NCBI GenBank assembly: GCA_009845545.1
Contig: VXZK01000371.1
Location: 1 to 36,781, forward strand
Length of the DNA: 36,781 nt
Direction of reading: 5' to 3'
Source: Candidatus Poribacteria bacterium
GTDB lineage: Bacteria; Poribacteria; WGA-4E; WGA-3G
Shown here: piece by piece, positions 8,282-16,413 of the stretch
How positions within the stretch are numbered: position 1 is the stretch's first letter
How the letters are laid out: each line of letters opens with the position of its first letter
Translations under genes and position numbers: made by a program
Notes under the pieces: generated by a model
The model's input: the letters and a program-made list of their open reading frames with translations, nothing else
Told to the model about the DNA's origin: nothing
Databases searched by the model: none

Positions 8282-9412
8282 TTAAGCATATTCAGTTCTC
8301 AGGAGATTCGCCTTGATATAGTCCTCATCAGGTATAACGCCGAGTCCAGGTCCATCTGGCACCGTCACAACATGATCGTGTATTTCGATGCCGCTCACTG
8401 CCATCGTTTCCAAAAAGGCAGGGGCATTGAGCTCCGCGGGAAGCACAAGATCCAAAGTCGAGAAGAGATGTACACTGGCAATGAATCCGATACCGGCTTC
8501 CGTCAACCCGCTACCGAGGAGTTCTAACGCATTGGCTTCGGCGACATGAACACTCTTGAGACACTCCGCTAAGCCTCCTGATTTACACACCTTCAAAACA
8601 ACGGCATCGGCACAGCCCAAGCGTGCTATTTTCGCCAAGTCGAAGTAGGTGAAACAGCCTTCATCAATAGCGATCGGGACCGGTGCGTCCTCTCGAACCC
8701 GTTTCATGCCGAACCAGTCTTGGCTCGCCACGGGTTGCTCCATGCAGTAGATTTCCCGGATGTCTCCGACGCGCTTTAGCAACTCAAGGGCATTCGATGG
8801 CGTATAGGACTGATTCGCATCGATCCAAAGCTTCGCACTTGGGATCGCCTCATGCACGGCGCGCAGGCGTTCTTCATCCGCTGCGGGGTGCCCCGCAACT
8901 TTGACTTTAAAACAGGAACAGGGTGCCAAGGCTTTCGCTTTCAGTCCCATGATTTCGGGTGTATCAATACTCAATGCATAACAGAGCGGGAGTGTATTGT
9001 GGCGTTTTCCACCAAAAAGGGTATGTATTGGCACATCAAGGATACGTCCACACAGGTCGTGCAAAGCGATGTCCACTGCTGCTTTGGCAAAAGGGTGTCC
9101 GTTGCTGACAGCGGGTTTCAAAGCGTCATAGATAACACGGTAGATGACATTGAGATTCAGCGGATCTTGTCCGAGAAGTAACGGGGCGATATGATGTCGA
9201 ATCGTTGTTGTGATGGATTCAGTCGTCTCGTAGCTCCACGACGGGAGGGCGCGTTGTTCGCCCCAACCGGCATAGCCATCGTCTGTTGTGATTTTGACGA
9301 AGACATGGTCGCCTGCGGATCCGGTGTCTCCGACGAAGCCGGTGCCGATATTAAAGACATCTTTCATCCCGACGGCAGTCGGATAAACATCTACGTGTGC
9401 TATTTTTGACAT
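8282..9412 (-). CDS. Mandelate racemase / muconate lactonizing enzyme family protein
   Basis: Enolase-superfamily enzyme, 376 aa. The N-terminal capping domain runs to about residue 125 and a TIM barrel follows. The KxK catalytic motif is K169-V-K171 in FKVKVAG. Metal ligands fit D198 (WIDANQSY), E225 (CMEQPV) and D250 (AIDEG). The opposing-face lysine lies in VVLKVCKSGG. This arrangement is that of the MLE subgroup (lactonisation, racemisation, dipeptide epimerisation), not the mandelate racemase His-Asp dyad. AAGGAAAC lies before the ATG. It stands alone; the specific substrate is unknown. Confidence 0.92.
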   Translation of the reverse strand: MSKIAHVDVYPTAVGMKDVFNIGTGFVGDTGSAGDHVFVKITTDDGYAGWGEQRALPSWSYETTESITTTIRHHIAPLLLGQDPLNLNVIYRVIYDALKPAVSNGHPFAKAAVDIALHDLCGRILDVPIHTLFGGKRHNTLPLCYALSIDTPEIMGLKAKALAPCSCFKVKVAGHPAADEERLRAVHEAIPSAKLWIDANQSYTPSNALELLKRVGDIREIYCMEQPVASQDWFGMKRVREDAPVPIAIDEGCFTYFDLAKIARLGCADAVVLKVCKSGGLAECLKSVHVAEANALELLGSGLTEAGIGFIASVHLFSTLDLVLPAELNAPAFLETMAVSGIEIHDHVVTVPDGPGLGVIPDEDYIKANLLRTEYA

Positions 9413-9435
9413 TTTTTTAAGTTTCCTTGCGGTTG

Positions 9436-9540
9436 CGTGGCGGTTTTGGATTTGACGTGTGTTTGGAACACCAACAGCCGACTTCTTAATACCGTTCTAC
9501 CGAATCGCCACGCTGCCCATATTTTACCACAACCGCCACG
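9436..9540. repeat. Inverted repeat CGTGGCGGTT / AACCGCCACG in intergenic region
   Basis: A perfect 10-bp inverted repeat (9436-9445 and 9531-9540) separated by 85 bp, with a further CGCCACGC at 9506-9513 able to pair with the same left arm. It lies between divergent genes, just upstream of the 9.56-kb promoter. Possible small non-autonomous element or regulatory structure. Confidence 0.4.
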
Positions 9541-9561
9541 AATAAATCAAAACAATTTCCG

Positions 9562-9590
9562 TTGACATCTTCGGGGTTATCAACTATAGT
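9562..9590 (+). promoter_or_regulatory. Sigma70-type promoter of the PfkB operon
   Basis: TTGACA (9562-9567), 17-nt spacer, TATAGT (9585-9590). This is the best consensus promoter in the window, about 45 bp upstream of the first gene of the operon. Confidence 0.7.
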
Positions 9591-9634
9591 AATAGGCATT
9601 ATAGTTGCTGTACGTCTTTATGAGGAAGCACACA

Positions 9635-9901
9635 ATGTTATTTGCTATTTTTGTAATTTTTACACCTATCGTCGTCTGGTTGATTCTGCATTTCACGTCT
9701 CGGCAGAAAAAGGGTGATGAAACGGATGCGCCCAAAGACCCCATAGAAATTTGCGCGGTCTGCCAAGAAGAGTTCCCGATGAACCAACTGCTTGAAAAAG
9801 AGATCGGCGGATACGGTAGGGTCTACTGTTTCTGTGGACAGTGTATTGAAAACCTTTATCACGAATACCAGAACACAACAGACATCAAAACAGGAGAATA
9901 A
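9635..9901 (+). CDS. Small membrane-anchored protein with two Cys pairs (zinc-ribbon-like)
   Basis: 88 aa from the ATG at 9635, chosen because GAGGA lies 8-9 bp before it; the track's TTG at 9605 and an ATG at 9620 are in frame. Residues 1-19 (MLFAIFVIFTPIVVWLILHF) form one hydrophobic helix, either an anchor or a signal. The rest is polar, with CAVCQEEF and VYCFCGQCIENLYHEY, a four-cysteine arrangement that could bind one zinc. I do not recognise the family. It is the first gene after a strong promoter and lies 5 bp from the PfkB kinase, so it is probably expressed with it. Confidence 0.65.
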   Translation: MLFAIFVIFTPIVVWLILHFTSRQKKGDETDAPKDPIEICAVCQEEFPMNQLLEKEIGGYGRVYCFCGQCIENLYHEYQNTTDIKTGE

Positions 9902-9906
9902 ACGAT

Positions 9907-10950
9907 ATGTATGATTTAGTCACGTTTGGAGAAGCGATGATTCGTCTCACCTCACCGGAGTTTATGCGGCTTGAGAACGCGACATCGCTGTCAATCACGG
10001 CTGGCGGTGCGGAGATGAACGTCGCTGTTAATGCTGCACAACTCGGATTGCAGACAGCATGGGTATCACGGCTCGTGGATAACTGGTCGGGGCGCTATAT
10101 CCGTAACAAGGGACGCGAACTCGGTGTGGACATGTCTAACATCGTCTGGGTGGACTTTGACGGCGTCGGCTTTGAGCGGAACGGGTTTTATCACCTCGAA
10201 ATGGGAGCGGGCCCGAGGGCAAGTAGTGTCACTTATGACCGCGGATACTCGGCAATCTCGAAAGTGCAACCCGGTGAAATTGATTGGGCATCTATTTTTA
10301 GCAATGCGCGGTGGTTCCATCTGAGTGGGATTACACCGGCGTTGTCAGAATCCGCAGCTGCGGTCTCGGCAGAAGCACTTCAAGCCGCGCGGGCAGCAGG
10401 TGTTAAAACCAGTTATGATCTCAACTTCCGTTCCAAGTTGTGGAGTGCAGAGGAAGCACAGGCAGCGAACAGCCCTATGATGGAGCATGTCTCTGTTCTC
10501 ATCGGGAACGAGGAAGACTTTGAGAAATCACTCGGTTTCGCAGCGGAAGGCGCAACCGAATCCTATAGCAAACTTGAACCGGAGAGTTACAAAGCGGTTG
10601 CGCAGCGCGTCAAAGATACCTTTCCGAATATAGAGATGATCGGTACAACGTTACGCGATGCGAAAACCGGTTGGCTCAACGATTGGCGGACACTGCTGTT
10701 TGATGGCTCAGAATTTTATCTGTCACGTATCTATGAAAACTTAGAACTCGTTGACCGTGTCGGTGGTGGTGATAGCTTCTCGTCAGGGTTGATTTATAGT
10801 CTATTGAACGGCAAATCGCCGCAAGAGGCTGTCGATTTCGCTGGCGGGTATTCCGCCTTGGCGCATACCTTCCCGGGCGACTTCAATTGGGCAACGGCAG
10901 AAGAGGCAGAGAAAGCGATGGCAGCGGGAGGCGTGCGTATCAGCCGCTAA
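9907..10950 (+). CDS. PfkB family carbohydrate kinase (2-keto-3-deoxygluconate kinase-like)
   Basis: Ribokinase-fold sugar kinase, 347 aa. PfkB signature 1 is ITAGGAEMNVAVNAAQLG, about residues 30-47. Signature 2 is DRVGGGDSFSSGLIYSL, about residue 280, whose Asp is the catalytic base; GAGD, the usual form, reads GGGD here. The start FGEAMIRLTSPE resembles KDG kinases. ACAGGAGAATAAACGAT precedes the ATG. The next gene, a D-2-hydroxyacid dehydrogenase, starts 12 bp later. The pair fits sugar-acid catabolism, but the substrate is an inference from resemblance. Confidence 0.88.
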   Translation: MYDLVTFGEAMIRLTSPEFMRLENATSLSITAGGAEMNVAVNAAQLGLQTAWVSRLVDNWSGRYIRNKGRELGVDMSNIVWVDFDGVGFERNGFYHLEMGAGPRASSVTYDRGYSAISKVQPGEIDWASIFSNARWFHLSGITPALSESAAAVSAEALQAARAAGVKTSYDLNFRSKLWSAEEAQAANSPMMEHVSVLIGNEEDFEKSLGFAAEGATESYSKLEPESYKAVAQRVKDTFPNIEMIGTTLRDAKTGWLNDWRTLLFDGSEFYLSRIYENLELVDRVGGGDSFSSGLIYSLLNGKSPQEAVDFAGGYSALAHTFPGDFNWATAEEAEKAMAAGGVRISR

Positions 10951-10962
10951 TCACATAAACCT

Positions 10963-11973
10963 ATGGAAACCAAAATTTTACTATCTCCTATTTTTGAAAA
11001 TACTGAGTTCGATACTGCGGAACGCCGGGCGGCGTTGGCAGATTTGCAGAAACTTGGCGAGTTGAGTATCCATCCACCGGAACTGACAGCGGAACATGCC
11101 GATGGTGTTGTTGGCGTGATCGCAGGCGGAGTGCCCTTTCATGAAAGCTTCTATCAAGCAGCGACATCGCTCCGAATCATTGCGCGGTGGGGTGTCGGCT
11201 ATGAAACCGTTAATGTTGATTTGGCGACTGAGTCCGGTGTCATTGTCACAATTGCTCCTGAACACATGGTAACCGTCGCTGAATATGCGATTGCACAGTG
11301 GTTCGCTACTCTGAAGCGTGTCTATACGCTCAATAGAGCCTCTCACAGTGGCAATTTCGGACTCATCAAGACCCATGAGGTGATGGGTTCTACGCTCGGT
11401 TTGTACGGCTTTGGTCGGATTGGGCAAGAGGTTGCTCGCCGTGCGCGACCGCTTCTCGGTGAGGAAGGGCGGCTCTTGGTTTATGACATCCGTCCGGATA
11501 TCGCTGAGCTTGCCGCGGAATTTGGTGCTGAGGCTGTCGATACACCGCTGACCCTCTTTAAGGAGAGCGATACTGTATCTCTCCATCTATCGGGTGCGGA
11601 TACTGTTGTCGGCTATGAGGAACTCTGCGCTATGAAACCGCATGCCTCGCTCATTAATCCGTCGCGTGGAAACCTCGTTGACGATGCAGCAGCAAACCGT
11701 GCAGTCAGCGAAAATCAGTTATGGTATTACGTTGTAGATGATCCAGTTAACGGACCCCGAGCGATTCATAAAGACCACCCGCGCATTATCTCTACGAATC
11801 ATAACGCGGGCATGACTGTTGAATCTGGGATTCGGTTGGATCTTCGGACAATTGAGCAGGTTACAGACGCGATTCAAGGACGTGCCCCGGCATATATTCT
11901 GAATCCAGAAGTGCTGGAGCATCCGAGAGTTAAAGCATTTTGCAAGGATATTTCACAGCCGCTGAAACTGTGA
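10963..11973 (+). CDS. D-isomer-specific 2-hydroxyacid dehydrogenase (phosphoglycerate dehydrogenase-like)
   Basis: NAD-dependent D-2-hydroxyacid dehydrogenase, 336 aa. The dinucleotide motif is LGLYGFGRIGQEVARRA, about residue 145. The substrate Arg is in SLINPSRGNLVDDAA and the catalytic His is in STNHNAGMT. The segment that normally holds the partner Glu (DVFExEP in many members) reads VVDDPVNGP, so the Glu of the His-Glu relay is not obvious. It lacks the ACT domain of long SerA proteins. It is the third gene of the operon and converges on the methyltransferase with 2 bp between stops. Confidence 0.88.
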   Translation: METKILLSPIFENTEFDTAERRAALADLQKLGELSIHPPELTAEHADGVVGVIAGGVPFHESFYQAATSLRIIARWGVGYETVNVDLATESGVIVTIAPEHMVTVAEYAIAQWFATLKRVYTLNRASHSGNFGLIKTHEVMGSTLGLYGFGRIGQEVARRARPLLGEEGRLLVYDIRPDIAELAAEFGAEAVDTPLTLFKESDTVSLHLSGADTVVGYEELCAMKPHASLINPSRGNLVDDAAANRAVSENQLWYYVVDDPVNGPRAIHKDHPRIISTNHNAGMTVESGIRLDLRTIEQVTDAIQGRAPAYILNPEVLEHPRVKAFCKDISQPLKL

Positions 11974-11975
11974 TT

Positions 11976-13097
11976 TCAATTTTTCTCCAGAAGAAAAAGG
12001 AATTCTCGGTTCGGTTTCTCGGCTGCGTTTATCCATGCATGCGTCCAACTCATACCCGCCATGACGTTTTTCTTATAGTCGAGTTCAAGGACAGTCAGGA
12101 GTTTTCCGTTGTCTTGCATGACTGCGTTCAGCTGCTCTGCAGTCGCGCGCCCCCCGGAACTGTAGGACAGCAGAATCCAACGCGCTTGTGTCTCGCGGAT
12201 TAACGTTGCGATGGCTTCAACAGCGATGAAATGACCGGTGGTGTTCGTTCGGAATTCTTCAAAGACAGATGCGGCGAGCGGGTCAGATGTATCCTCTCGC
12301 CGTTTTGCTTTGCCGAAAAGGGTGGGTTTATCGAAGAGCACAACGCTTTTCCAGAGGTGATAGTAGGCGGCATATCTGACACGGGACGGAGGCATCTTCT
12401 CGTTGTTTGAACCGTAGGGTGGATCGAAGTATGCAAGGTCTACGGAGACACGCGGCACGAGTTCAAAGATGTCGCTTTGGTGAACCTGATGCTCTTCCTC
12501 TGATGTGAAAACTTCTGGTACTTCAAGCACTAAATTTTTATAAGCACGGGGTGCCCATTCTTTGAGATACGCGGAAAAGTGACCGAGGCTGTTGTCAACG
12601 CGGTCAAGTGCCAGCATCAGGCTTGTAAGAGCCACCGCTTTATCGACCGAATCAAGATTCAAGTCCTCGATCTCCTGACGTATTGCATCCAGTTTACGGG
12701 TATTGTGGAGTTGCCACGGTTTTTTGAGCCCGTCTGCTTGGATGGCGTTGCCACCGTTAGCGTGTCCGCCGTAGTGTTCTGTGAACCAGCTGTCAACAGG
12801 TGGCACGGCGTTGAGGTGATCAATGAGGGGTTGATACACTTCTTTCGGTTTCGCGTTGAGAAGATAGCACGTGCCGAAGACTTCTGACCATGGCGCAACA
12901 TCGTTGCAGATAACGGTATATCCGAGTTTGGCGAGTGCTTGTGAGACGCGGGTTGTGCCTGCAAAGCCGTCAAGGATTGTTTTGGCGTTAACTTTCTTGA
13001 CGAGTTCCAGCACTTGTGGAATAAGTTTTAGTTTGGAACCGATGTATTTTATGCCTTCTGTGGGAGGGGTATGGAGGGATAGGAACGTTTGTTGCAT
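11976..13097 (-). CDS. D12-class DNA N6-adenine methyltransferase
   Basis: Adenine-specific DNA methyltransferase of the Dam/D12 class, 373 aa. The SAM-binding motif is TILDGFAGTTRVSQAL, about residues 41-56, after the family's KYIGSKLKLIP start. The catalytic motif is YFDPPYG (DPPY), about residue 222. Between them lies the variable, probably specificity-determining region. The late segment WILLSYSSGGR is common in orphan methylases of this class. A predicted NucS-like nuclease lies 345 bp upstream on the same strand, so a restriction pair is possible but unproven. Confidence 0.9.
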   Translation of the reverse strand: MQQTFLSLHTPPTEGIKYIGSKLKLIPQVLELVKKVNAKTILDGFAGTTRVSQALAKLGYTVICNDVAPWSEVFGTCYLLNAKPKEVYQPLIDHLNAVPPVDSWFTEHYGGHANGGNAIQADGLKKPWQLHNTRKLDAIRQEIEDLNLDSVDKAVALTSLMLALDRVDNSLGHFSAYLKEWAPRAYKNLVLEVPEVFTSEEEHQVHQSDIFELVPRVSVDLAYFDPPYGSNNEKMPPSRVRYAAYYHLWKSVVLFDKPTLFGKAKRREDTSDPLAASVFEEFRTNTTGHFIAVEAIATLIRETQARWILLSYSSGGRATAEQLNAVMQDNGKLLTVLELDYKKNVMAGMSWTHAWINAAEKPNREFLFLLEKN

Positions 13098-13125
13098 GGA
13101 TTTATGTCAATGGTTTCGTCTGAAT

Positions 13126-13160
13126 GCAGGTCGCATTTGGGCGAGTACGCCGCAAATCGC
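13126..13160. repeat. Dispersed repeat copy A (second copy at 36643)
   Basis: GCAGGTCGCATTTGGGCG followed by AGTACGCCGCAAATCGC recurs with about 85% identity at 36643-36679. Both copies are intergenic and rich in short palindromes, which fits a REP-like family. The surrounding stretch 13098-13248 holds no gene. Confidence 0.6.
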
Positions 13161-13229
13161 GGATTGACGCGGATTTCACAGATTTCGCGAATTTTGGGCA
13201 CCTTTATGTATTCAAGGACTTAGCATAGC

Positions 13230-13258
13230 GTTGGGTTTCAACTCCGTTTCAACCCAAC
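13230..13258. repeat. Hairpin GTTGGGTT...AACCCAAC at the end of the DUF2283 gene
   Basis: An 8-bp perfect stem (13230-13237 with 13251-13258) overlapping the stop codon region of the minus-strand DUF2283 gene. There is no T-tract, so it is more likely REP-like than a classical terminator. Confidence 0.45.
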
Positions 13259-13443
13259 CTACACGCCATATCTTGGATGAAAGCACTTGCATTGAGAATT
13301 TCAATCCCGATAAGCTCGCCGTCGTCATTCAATTCAACTGTGATATTGAGACTTAACTCTAAACTGTTACTTTCGGGTTCATCGGAAATCACGAGATGTA
13401 ATATATCTTCTTGTTCAAAATAGGTTATTTTTGGCTTATTCAT
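13249..13443 (-). CDS. DUF2283 family small protein
   Basis: 64 aa, matching DUF2283 from residue 3 on. KITYFEQEDILHLVISDEP, then SLNITVELNDDGELIGIEILNAS, is the family's beta-rich pattern. Its ATG overlaps the stop of the upstream nuclease-like gene (TGATG), so translation is probably coupled. DUF2283 genes often lie in toxin-antitoxin or accessory contexts; no biochemical role is established as far as I know. Confidence 0.85.
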   Translation of the reverse strand: MNKPKITYFEQEDILHLVISDEPESNSLELSLNITVELNDDGELIGIEILNASAFIQDMACRLG

Positions 13444-14405
13444 CAGTTGACCTTGCCATCACTTTTCACCTTGCCATTCTCAGGATCACAAAGCCGGAAT
13501 TTTCCTCTTGATATTCGCCAATACCTATCAGTGCCTTTAGGATAATCACTGCGCGTGGGAAAGTTAACACAATCGGAATAAACTTGGTAGTCAACTCTAC
13601 TGGGAGTGAAATCAGTATACTTCTCTGAAATAAGTCTACGGACTTCTTTGAGTGTAAAAAATTCTTTATCTCCTTGCATTAACGCCTCTACCGTTTCCAA
13701 TATTACCTGATCAAAAGGCTTATCACCCGACCATCTCGTAGGAGGTGAAACATGTTGTTGCTGGACTTTAGGGGAAGCGAAGCCTTCATCTCCAACAACC
13801 GTTTCCGTACTGACGAGTACTTCACCAGATTCTGTTTCAAAGGTGGAAACATCTATGCAGCTAATATCCATATCGTGTGAAGCTCGGAGAAATCGGCAAA
13901 CCCGCGCTACTCGCGATGGAATTTCTTCTGCCACTATAAATAAACGCAAGCCCCGATTAAGTGGAGGCAGTTCGTCAGTTTCAGGTATCTCGAATACTAC
14001 CTTAAAGGCATCATCAAAAGTTTTTCCTTGGAACACACCACGAGTTTCAAAGTAATTTTCAGCTATCTCACGAATCTGGGATTCTGAAAGACCATCTGCC
14101 CATGCCGCATAGTCAAGCAACTGTGCTATGATATCCCGCGGGGTCCGCCCTTTTTTTAGTTCAGCAATAACAAGGTTTCCATTTGAATCAATCCCAATCA
14201 AATCAGAATAAATGGTGCCATCTTCATCTTTGGCACTCGTTTGCCTGCCAATCCAGAGGATGGACTCTTGGGCAAGAGCGAGTGGACTGTTTTCAAGCCA
14301 GTCCTCCAGATAGCGTTCAAGTTCAAGGTCCGTTTCTTGCGCGATGACGAGTTCCGCCTTGGACATGTCGTCTCCATCTAATTTCTCTAATCTGAAAATA
14401 GGCAT
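13443..14405 (-). CDS. NucS/DUF91-like PD-(D/E)XK nuclease domain protein
   Basis: 320 aa. Residues 60-110 carry a clear PD-(D/E)XK core: SDLIGIDSNGNLVIAELKKG, with D68 or D73, then E82-x-K84, followed by a helix with Q and Y (DIIAQLLDYAAW). This matches the C-terminal nuclease of NucS-like proteins and other DUF91 members. The N-terminal 40 residues (IAQETDLELERYLEDWLENSP) are also typical. The C-terminal 90 residues (SRVDYQVYSDCVNFPTRSDYPKGTDRYW) look like a separate DNA-binding or wHTH-type domain. It is coupled to DUF2283 downstream and 15 bp from Uma2. It could be a repair or restriction nuclease. Confidence 0.75.
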   Translation of the reverse strand: MPIFRLEKLDGDDMSKAELVIAQETDLELERYLEDWLENSPLALAQESILWIGRQTSAKDEDGTIYSDLIGIDSNGNLVIAELKKGRTPRDIIAQLLDYAAWADGLSESQIREIAENYFETRGVFQGKTFDDAFKVVFEIPETDELPPLNRGLRLFIVAEEIPSRVARVCRFLRASHDMDISCIDVSTFETESGEVLVSTETVVGDEGFASPKVQQQHVSPPTRWSGDKPFDQVILETVEALMQGDKEFFTLKEVRRLISEKYTDFTPSRVDYQVYSDCVNFPTRSDYPKGTDRYWRISRGKFRLCDPENGKVKSDGKVN

Positions 14406-14420
14406 TGTTTTCCTTAAAAT

Positions 14421-14987
14421 CTATTCAAAAAGTTGTGCGGCTGGACATGAAAATCCTTCGACAACATCCTCACCTGTCAATATGTCCTCATAGTTCAGCA
14501 CAGTGGAATCGGTCTCGGATCGGTAGACCATTATTGTTTTTGCGACGGGTTCAATCACCCAGACAAGGCGCGTGCCTGCTCTCAAATAGGCGAGTGCTTT
14601 TTCGGTGACATCATAGTGTTTGTCTGATGGCGAGACGACTTCAACCGCCAAATCCGGCGGGATAGGTGATGCCTGCTCTCTATTTTCGGGTAATCGATCT
14701 GTTGAAACAAACGCAATATCTGGCTTTACTGCTCGGTCATCCAATTGAAATGTTGTGCCTGCGATATACAAACGTCCGAGCTGATGTTCAAAGACGTGCA
14801 AGCTCAAATGGAGGCTAACGTTGCTGCTTATCTCACCGTGTTTCATTGACGTGGGAGGCATCGGGACTAATTCTCCTTTTACATATTCATACCCTTCTAA
14901 GTCGTTTTCGAGAAATTCCTCCAGCGTCATCGTATCGGGCACCAGTATTTCTTGGATAGCCTCACGGGTTGTTTGCGTATTAAGCAT
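14421..14987 (-). CDS. Uma2 family (DUF820) endonuclease-like protein
   Basis: 188 aa from the ATG at 14987, preceded by GAGGAGACAACTG; the track start at 15092 adds 35 residues not found in the family. PD-(D/E)XK residues: E in YEYVKGELV, D90 in VKPDIAFV, E116 in DLAVEVVSPSD. The end AYLRAGTRLVWVIEP is the family's typical later segment. Uma2 proteins are very numerous in cyanobacteria and similar genomes and have no firm function. It sits first in the Uma2 / nuclease / DUF2283 cluster. Confidence 0.88.
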   Translation of the reverse strand: MLNTQTTREAIQEILVPDTMTLEEFLENDLEGYEYVKGELVPMPPTSMKHGEISSNVSLHLSLHVFEHQLGRLYIAGTTFQLDDRAVKPDIAFVSTDRLPENREQASPIPPDLAVEVVSPSDKHYDVTEKALAYLRAGTRLVWVIEPVAKTIMVYRSETDSTVLNYEDILTGEDVVEGFSCPAAQLFE

Positions 14988-15050
14988 CAGTTGTCTCCTC
15001 CCAAATTTGGTATTATAGTAGATTCTATAATTACTTGGACATTCAACATC

Positions 15051-15114
15051 GGTTCGGTTAGGGGATTTAGTCTGGGAATAGACTAAATCCATTCCTTGTA
15101 TTACATTCCGAACC
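15051..15114. repeat. Nested inverted repeats downstream of the MacB-like genes
   Basis: Inner stem GGATTTAGTCT (15063-15073) pairs perfectly with AGACTAAATCC (15080-15090) across 6 nt. Outer arms GGTTCGG (15051-15057) and CCGAACC (15108-15114) enclose it. It lies between the stop of the permease gene and the Uma2 start. It could terminate the permease transcript or be a small mobile repeat; no clear U-tract follows. Confidence 0.5.
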
Positions 15115-15163
15115 TACCGGGGGTTGAAAGTGTAAACTTATTTTTCGATTTTACTATAAGTGT

Positions 15164-16402
15164 TTACGTATGCCGAATCGCATCAATAGGAGTCATTTTC
15201 GCGGCTTGGCTGGCGGGGTAATAACCGAAGAAGATGCCGACGGCTGCACCCGCACCGACAGAGATCAGGACGGCTTTCAACGTAATTACAGCGGGCCACG
15301 ATAAATCTTCCAAAAACTTGCCGACTATCCAAGCAAAACCGTTCCCTACCAAAGCACCCAACGTGATACCGAGCAGACTTCCAATCAGACATAACAGCAC
15401 AGATTCCGTCAGGAATTGTAAGCGGATATCGAGACTCTTGGCACCGACTGCTTTCCGCAGTCCAATCTCCGGGATCCGTTCTGTTACGGAAACGAGCATG
15501 ATATTGAGAATCCCGATACCCGCAACAATCAAGGAGACAGACGCGATAACTACCAAAACGGACTCTATGATAAAGATCATTCTTTTCCCGCTTTCAATCC
15601 CTTTCTTTGCGTTCCACGTTCGGAAAAAGGTGTCATCGCCACCGTGATTTCGTGAAATAACGGTTTTGACCTCTTTGAGTGCTTGCTCAACGACATCAAT
15701 ACTTTTGGCGCGTGCCATGATCGCACCGACGCGATTCCGTCCACCAAAACGGGTTTGGGCAGTCGTGATAGGGACAAAGATCATATTGTCATCGCTTCTG
15801 CCGCGTTCCAATCCGTCGCCGCGACTCTCCATGATGCCGATAATGGTAAAACGTCTGTTGTTGATACTGACCTCTTTACCAACCGGATCCTGTCCTTTAA
15901 ACTGTTCTTTCCAGACTTTCGCACCAATCACACAAACTTTATTCCAGAAATCCATATCGGTATCGGCGAGGAACCTGCCGTATTCTGCTTTCCATCTACG
16001 GACGGCTTGGTATTCATTCGTTGTTGCGCGCATGTAGGTCTGTCGATGCTTGCCCTCAACTTCAAAGTTGATGAAATGACTCCTTTCGACAGTGGCGACC
16101 TCAACGGACGGGCAATCCGCCAGAATGTCGTACAGATCTTGCATCTCCAAATAATGTGGACTGGTGTTGCGCTGCCAACGGTTGTTTTTCCGAATATATC
16201 CGGGTCGGTAAACGCCGAACATACTGGGGCCGCCGATATTCTCGAATTCTGACATCATGAGTTTTTCGGCACCTGCGCCAAAAGACATCATGGCGATGAC
16301 CCCTGCAATACCAATAGTAATCCCTAAGAGGGTGAGGACTGTGCGGAGTTTACTTCCGCGGAGGACGGAAAACGCTGAGATTAAATTCTCCAGTATATGC
16401 AC
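15164..16402 (-). CDS. MacB/FtsX-family ABC transporter permease (copy 2)
   Basis: 412 aa inner-membrane permease of the MacB type. TM1 is near residues 20-42 (LRTVLTLLGITIGIAGVIAMMSF), then a periplasmic MacB core domain of about 220 residues. The FtsX domain follows, with three TM helices (IESVLVVIASVSLIVAGIGILNIM, the SLLGITLGALVG region, VGAGAAVGIFFGYYPASQAAKM). The hallmark SVTERIPEIGLRKAVGAK is present. The end PIDAIRHT is typical. It is a close tandem paralogue of the gene 11 bp upstream. No ATPase or membrane-fusion gene lies in the window, so its partners must be encoded elsewhere. Confidence 0.92.
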   Translation of the reverse strand: MHILENLISAFSVLRGSKLRTVLTLLGITIGIAGVIAMMSFGAGAEKLMMSEFENIGGPSMFGVYRPGYIRKNNRWQRNTSPHYLEMQDLYDILADCPSVEVATVERSHFINFEVEGKHRQTYMRATTNEYQAVRRWKAEYGRFLADTDMDFWNKVCVIGAKVWKEQFKGQDPVGKEVSINNRRFTIIGIMESRGDGLERGRSDDNMIFVPITTAQTRFGGRNRVGAIMARAKSIDVVEQALKEVKTVISRNHGGDDTFFRTWNAKKGIESGKRMIFIIESVLVVIASVSLIVAGIGILNIMLVSVTERIPEIGLRKAVGAKSLDIRLQFLTESVLLCLIGSLLGITLGALVGNGFAWIVGKFLEDLSWPAVITLKAVLISVGAGAAVGIFFGYYPASQAAKMTPIDAIRHT

Positions 16403-16413
16403 GCTTGGTTTCC

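Noticed and set aside
7952-8527. 191-aa + strand ORF across the coiled-coil gene and the enolase 3' end
   Set aside because: Shadow of two well-supported minus-strand genes; the apparent length comes from the repetitive coiled-coil codons.
10981-11586. 201-aa - strand ORF
   Set aside because: Antisense to the D-2-hydroxyacid dehydrogenase, whose NAD and catalytic motifs are clear.
15683-16252. 189-aa + strand ORF (and similar ones at 15234, 16484 and 17269)
   Set aside because: Antisense to the permease genes; similar ORFs appear in both paralogues only because the DNA is duplicated.
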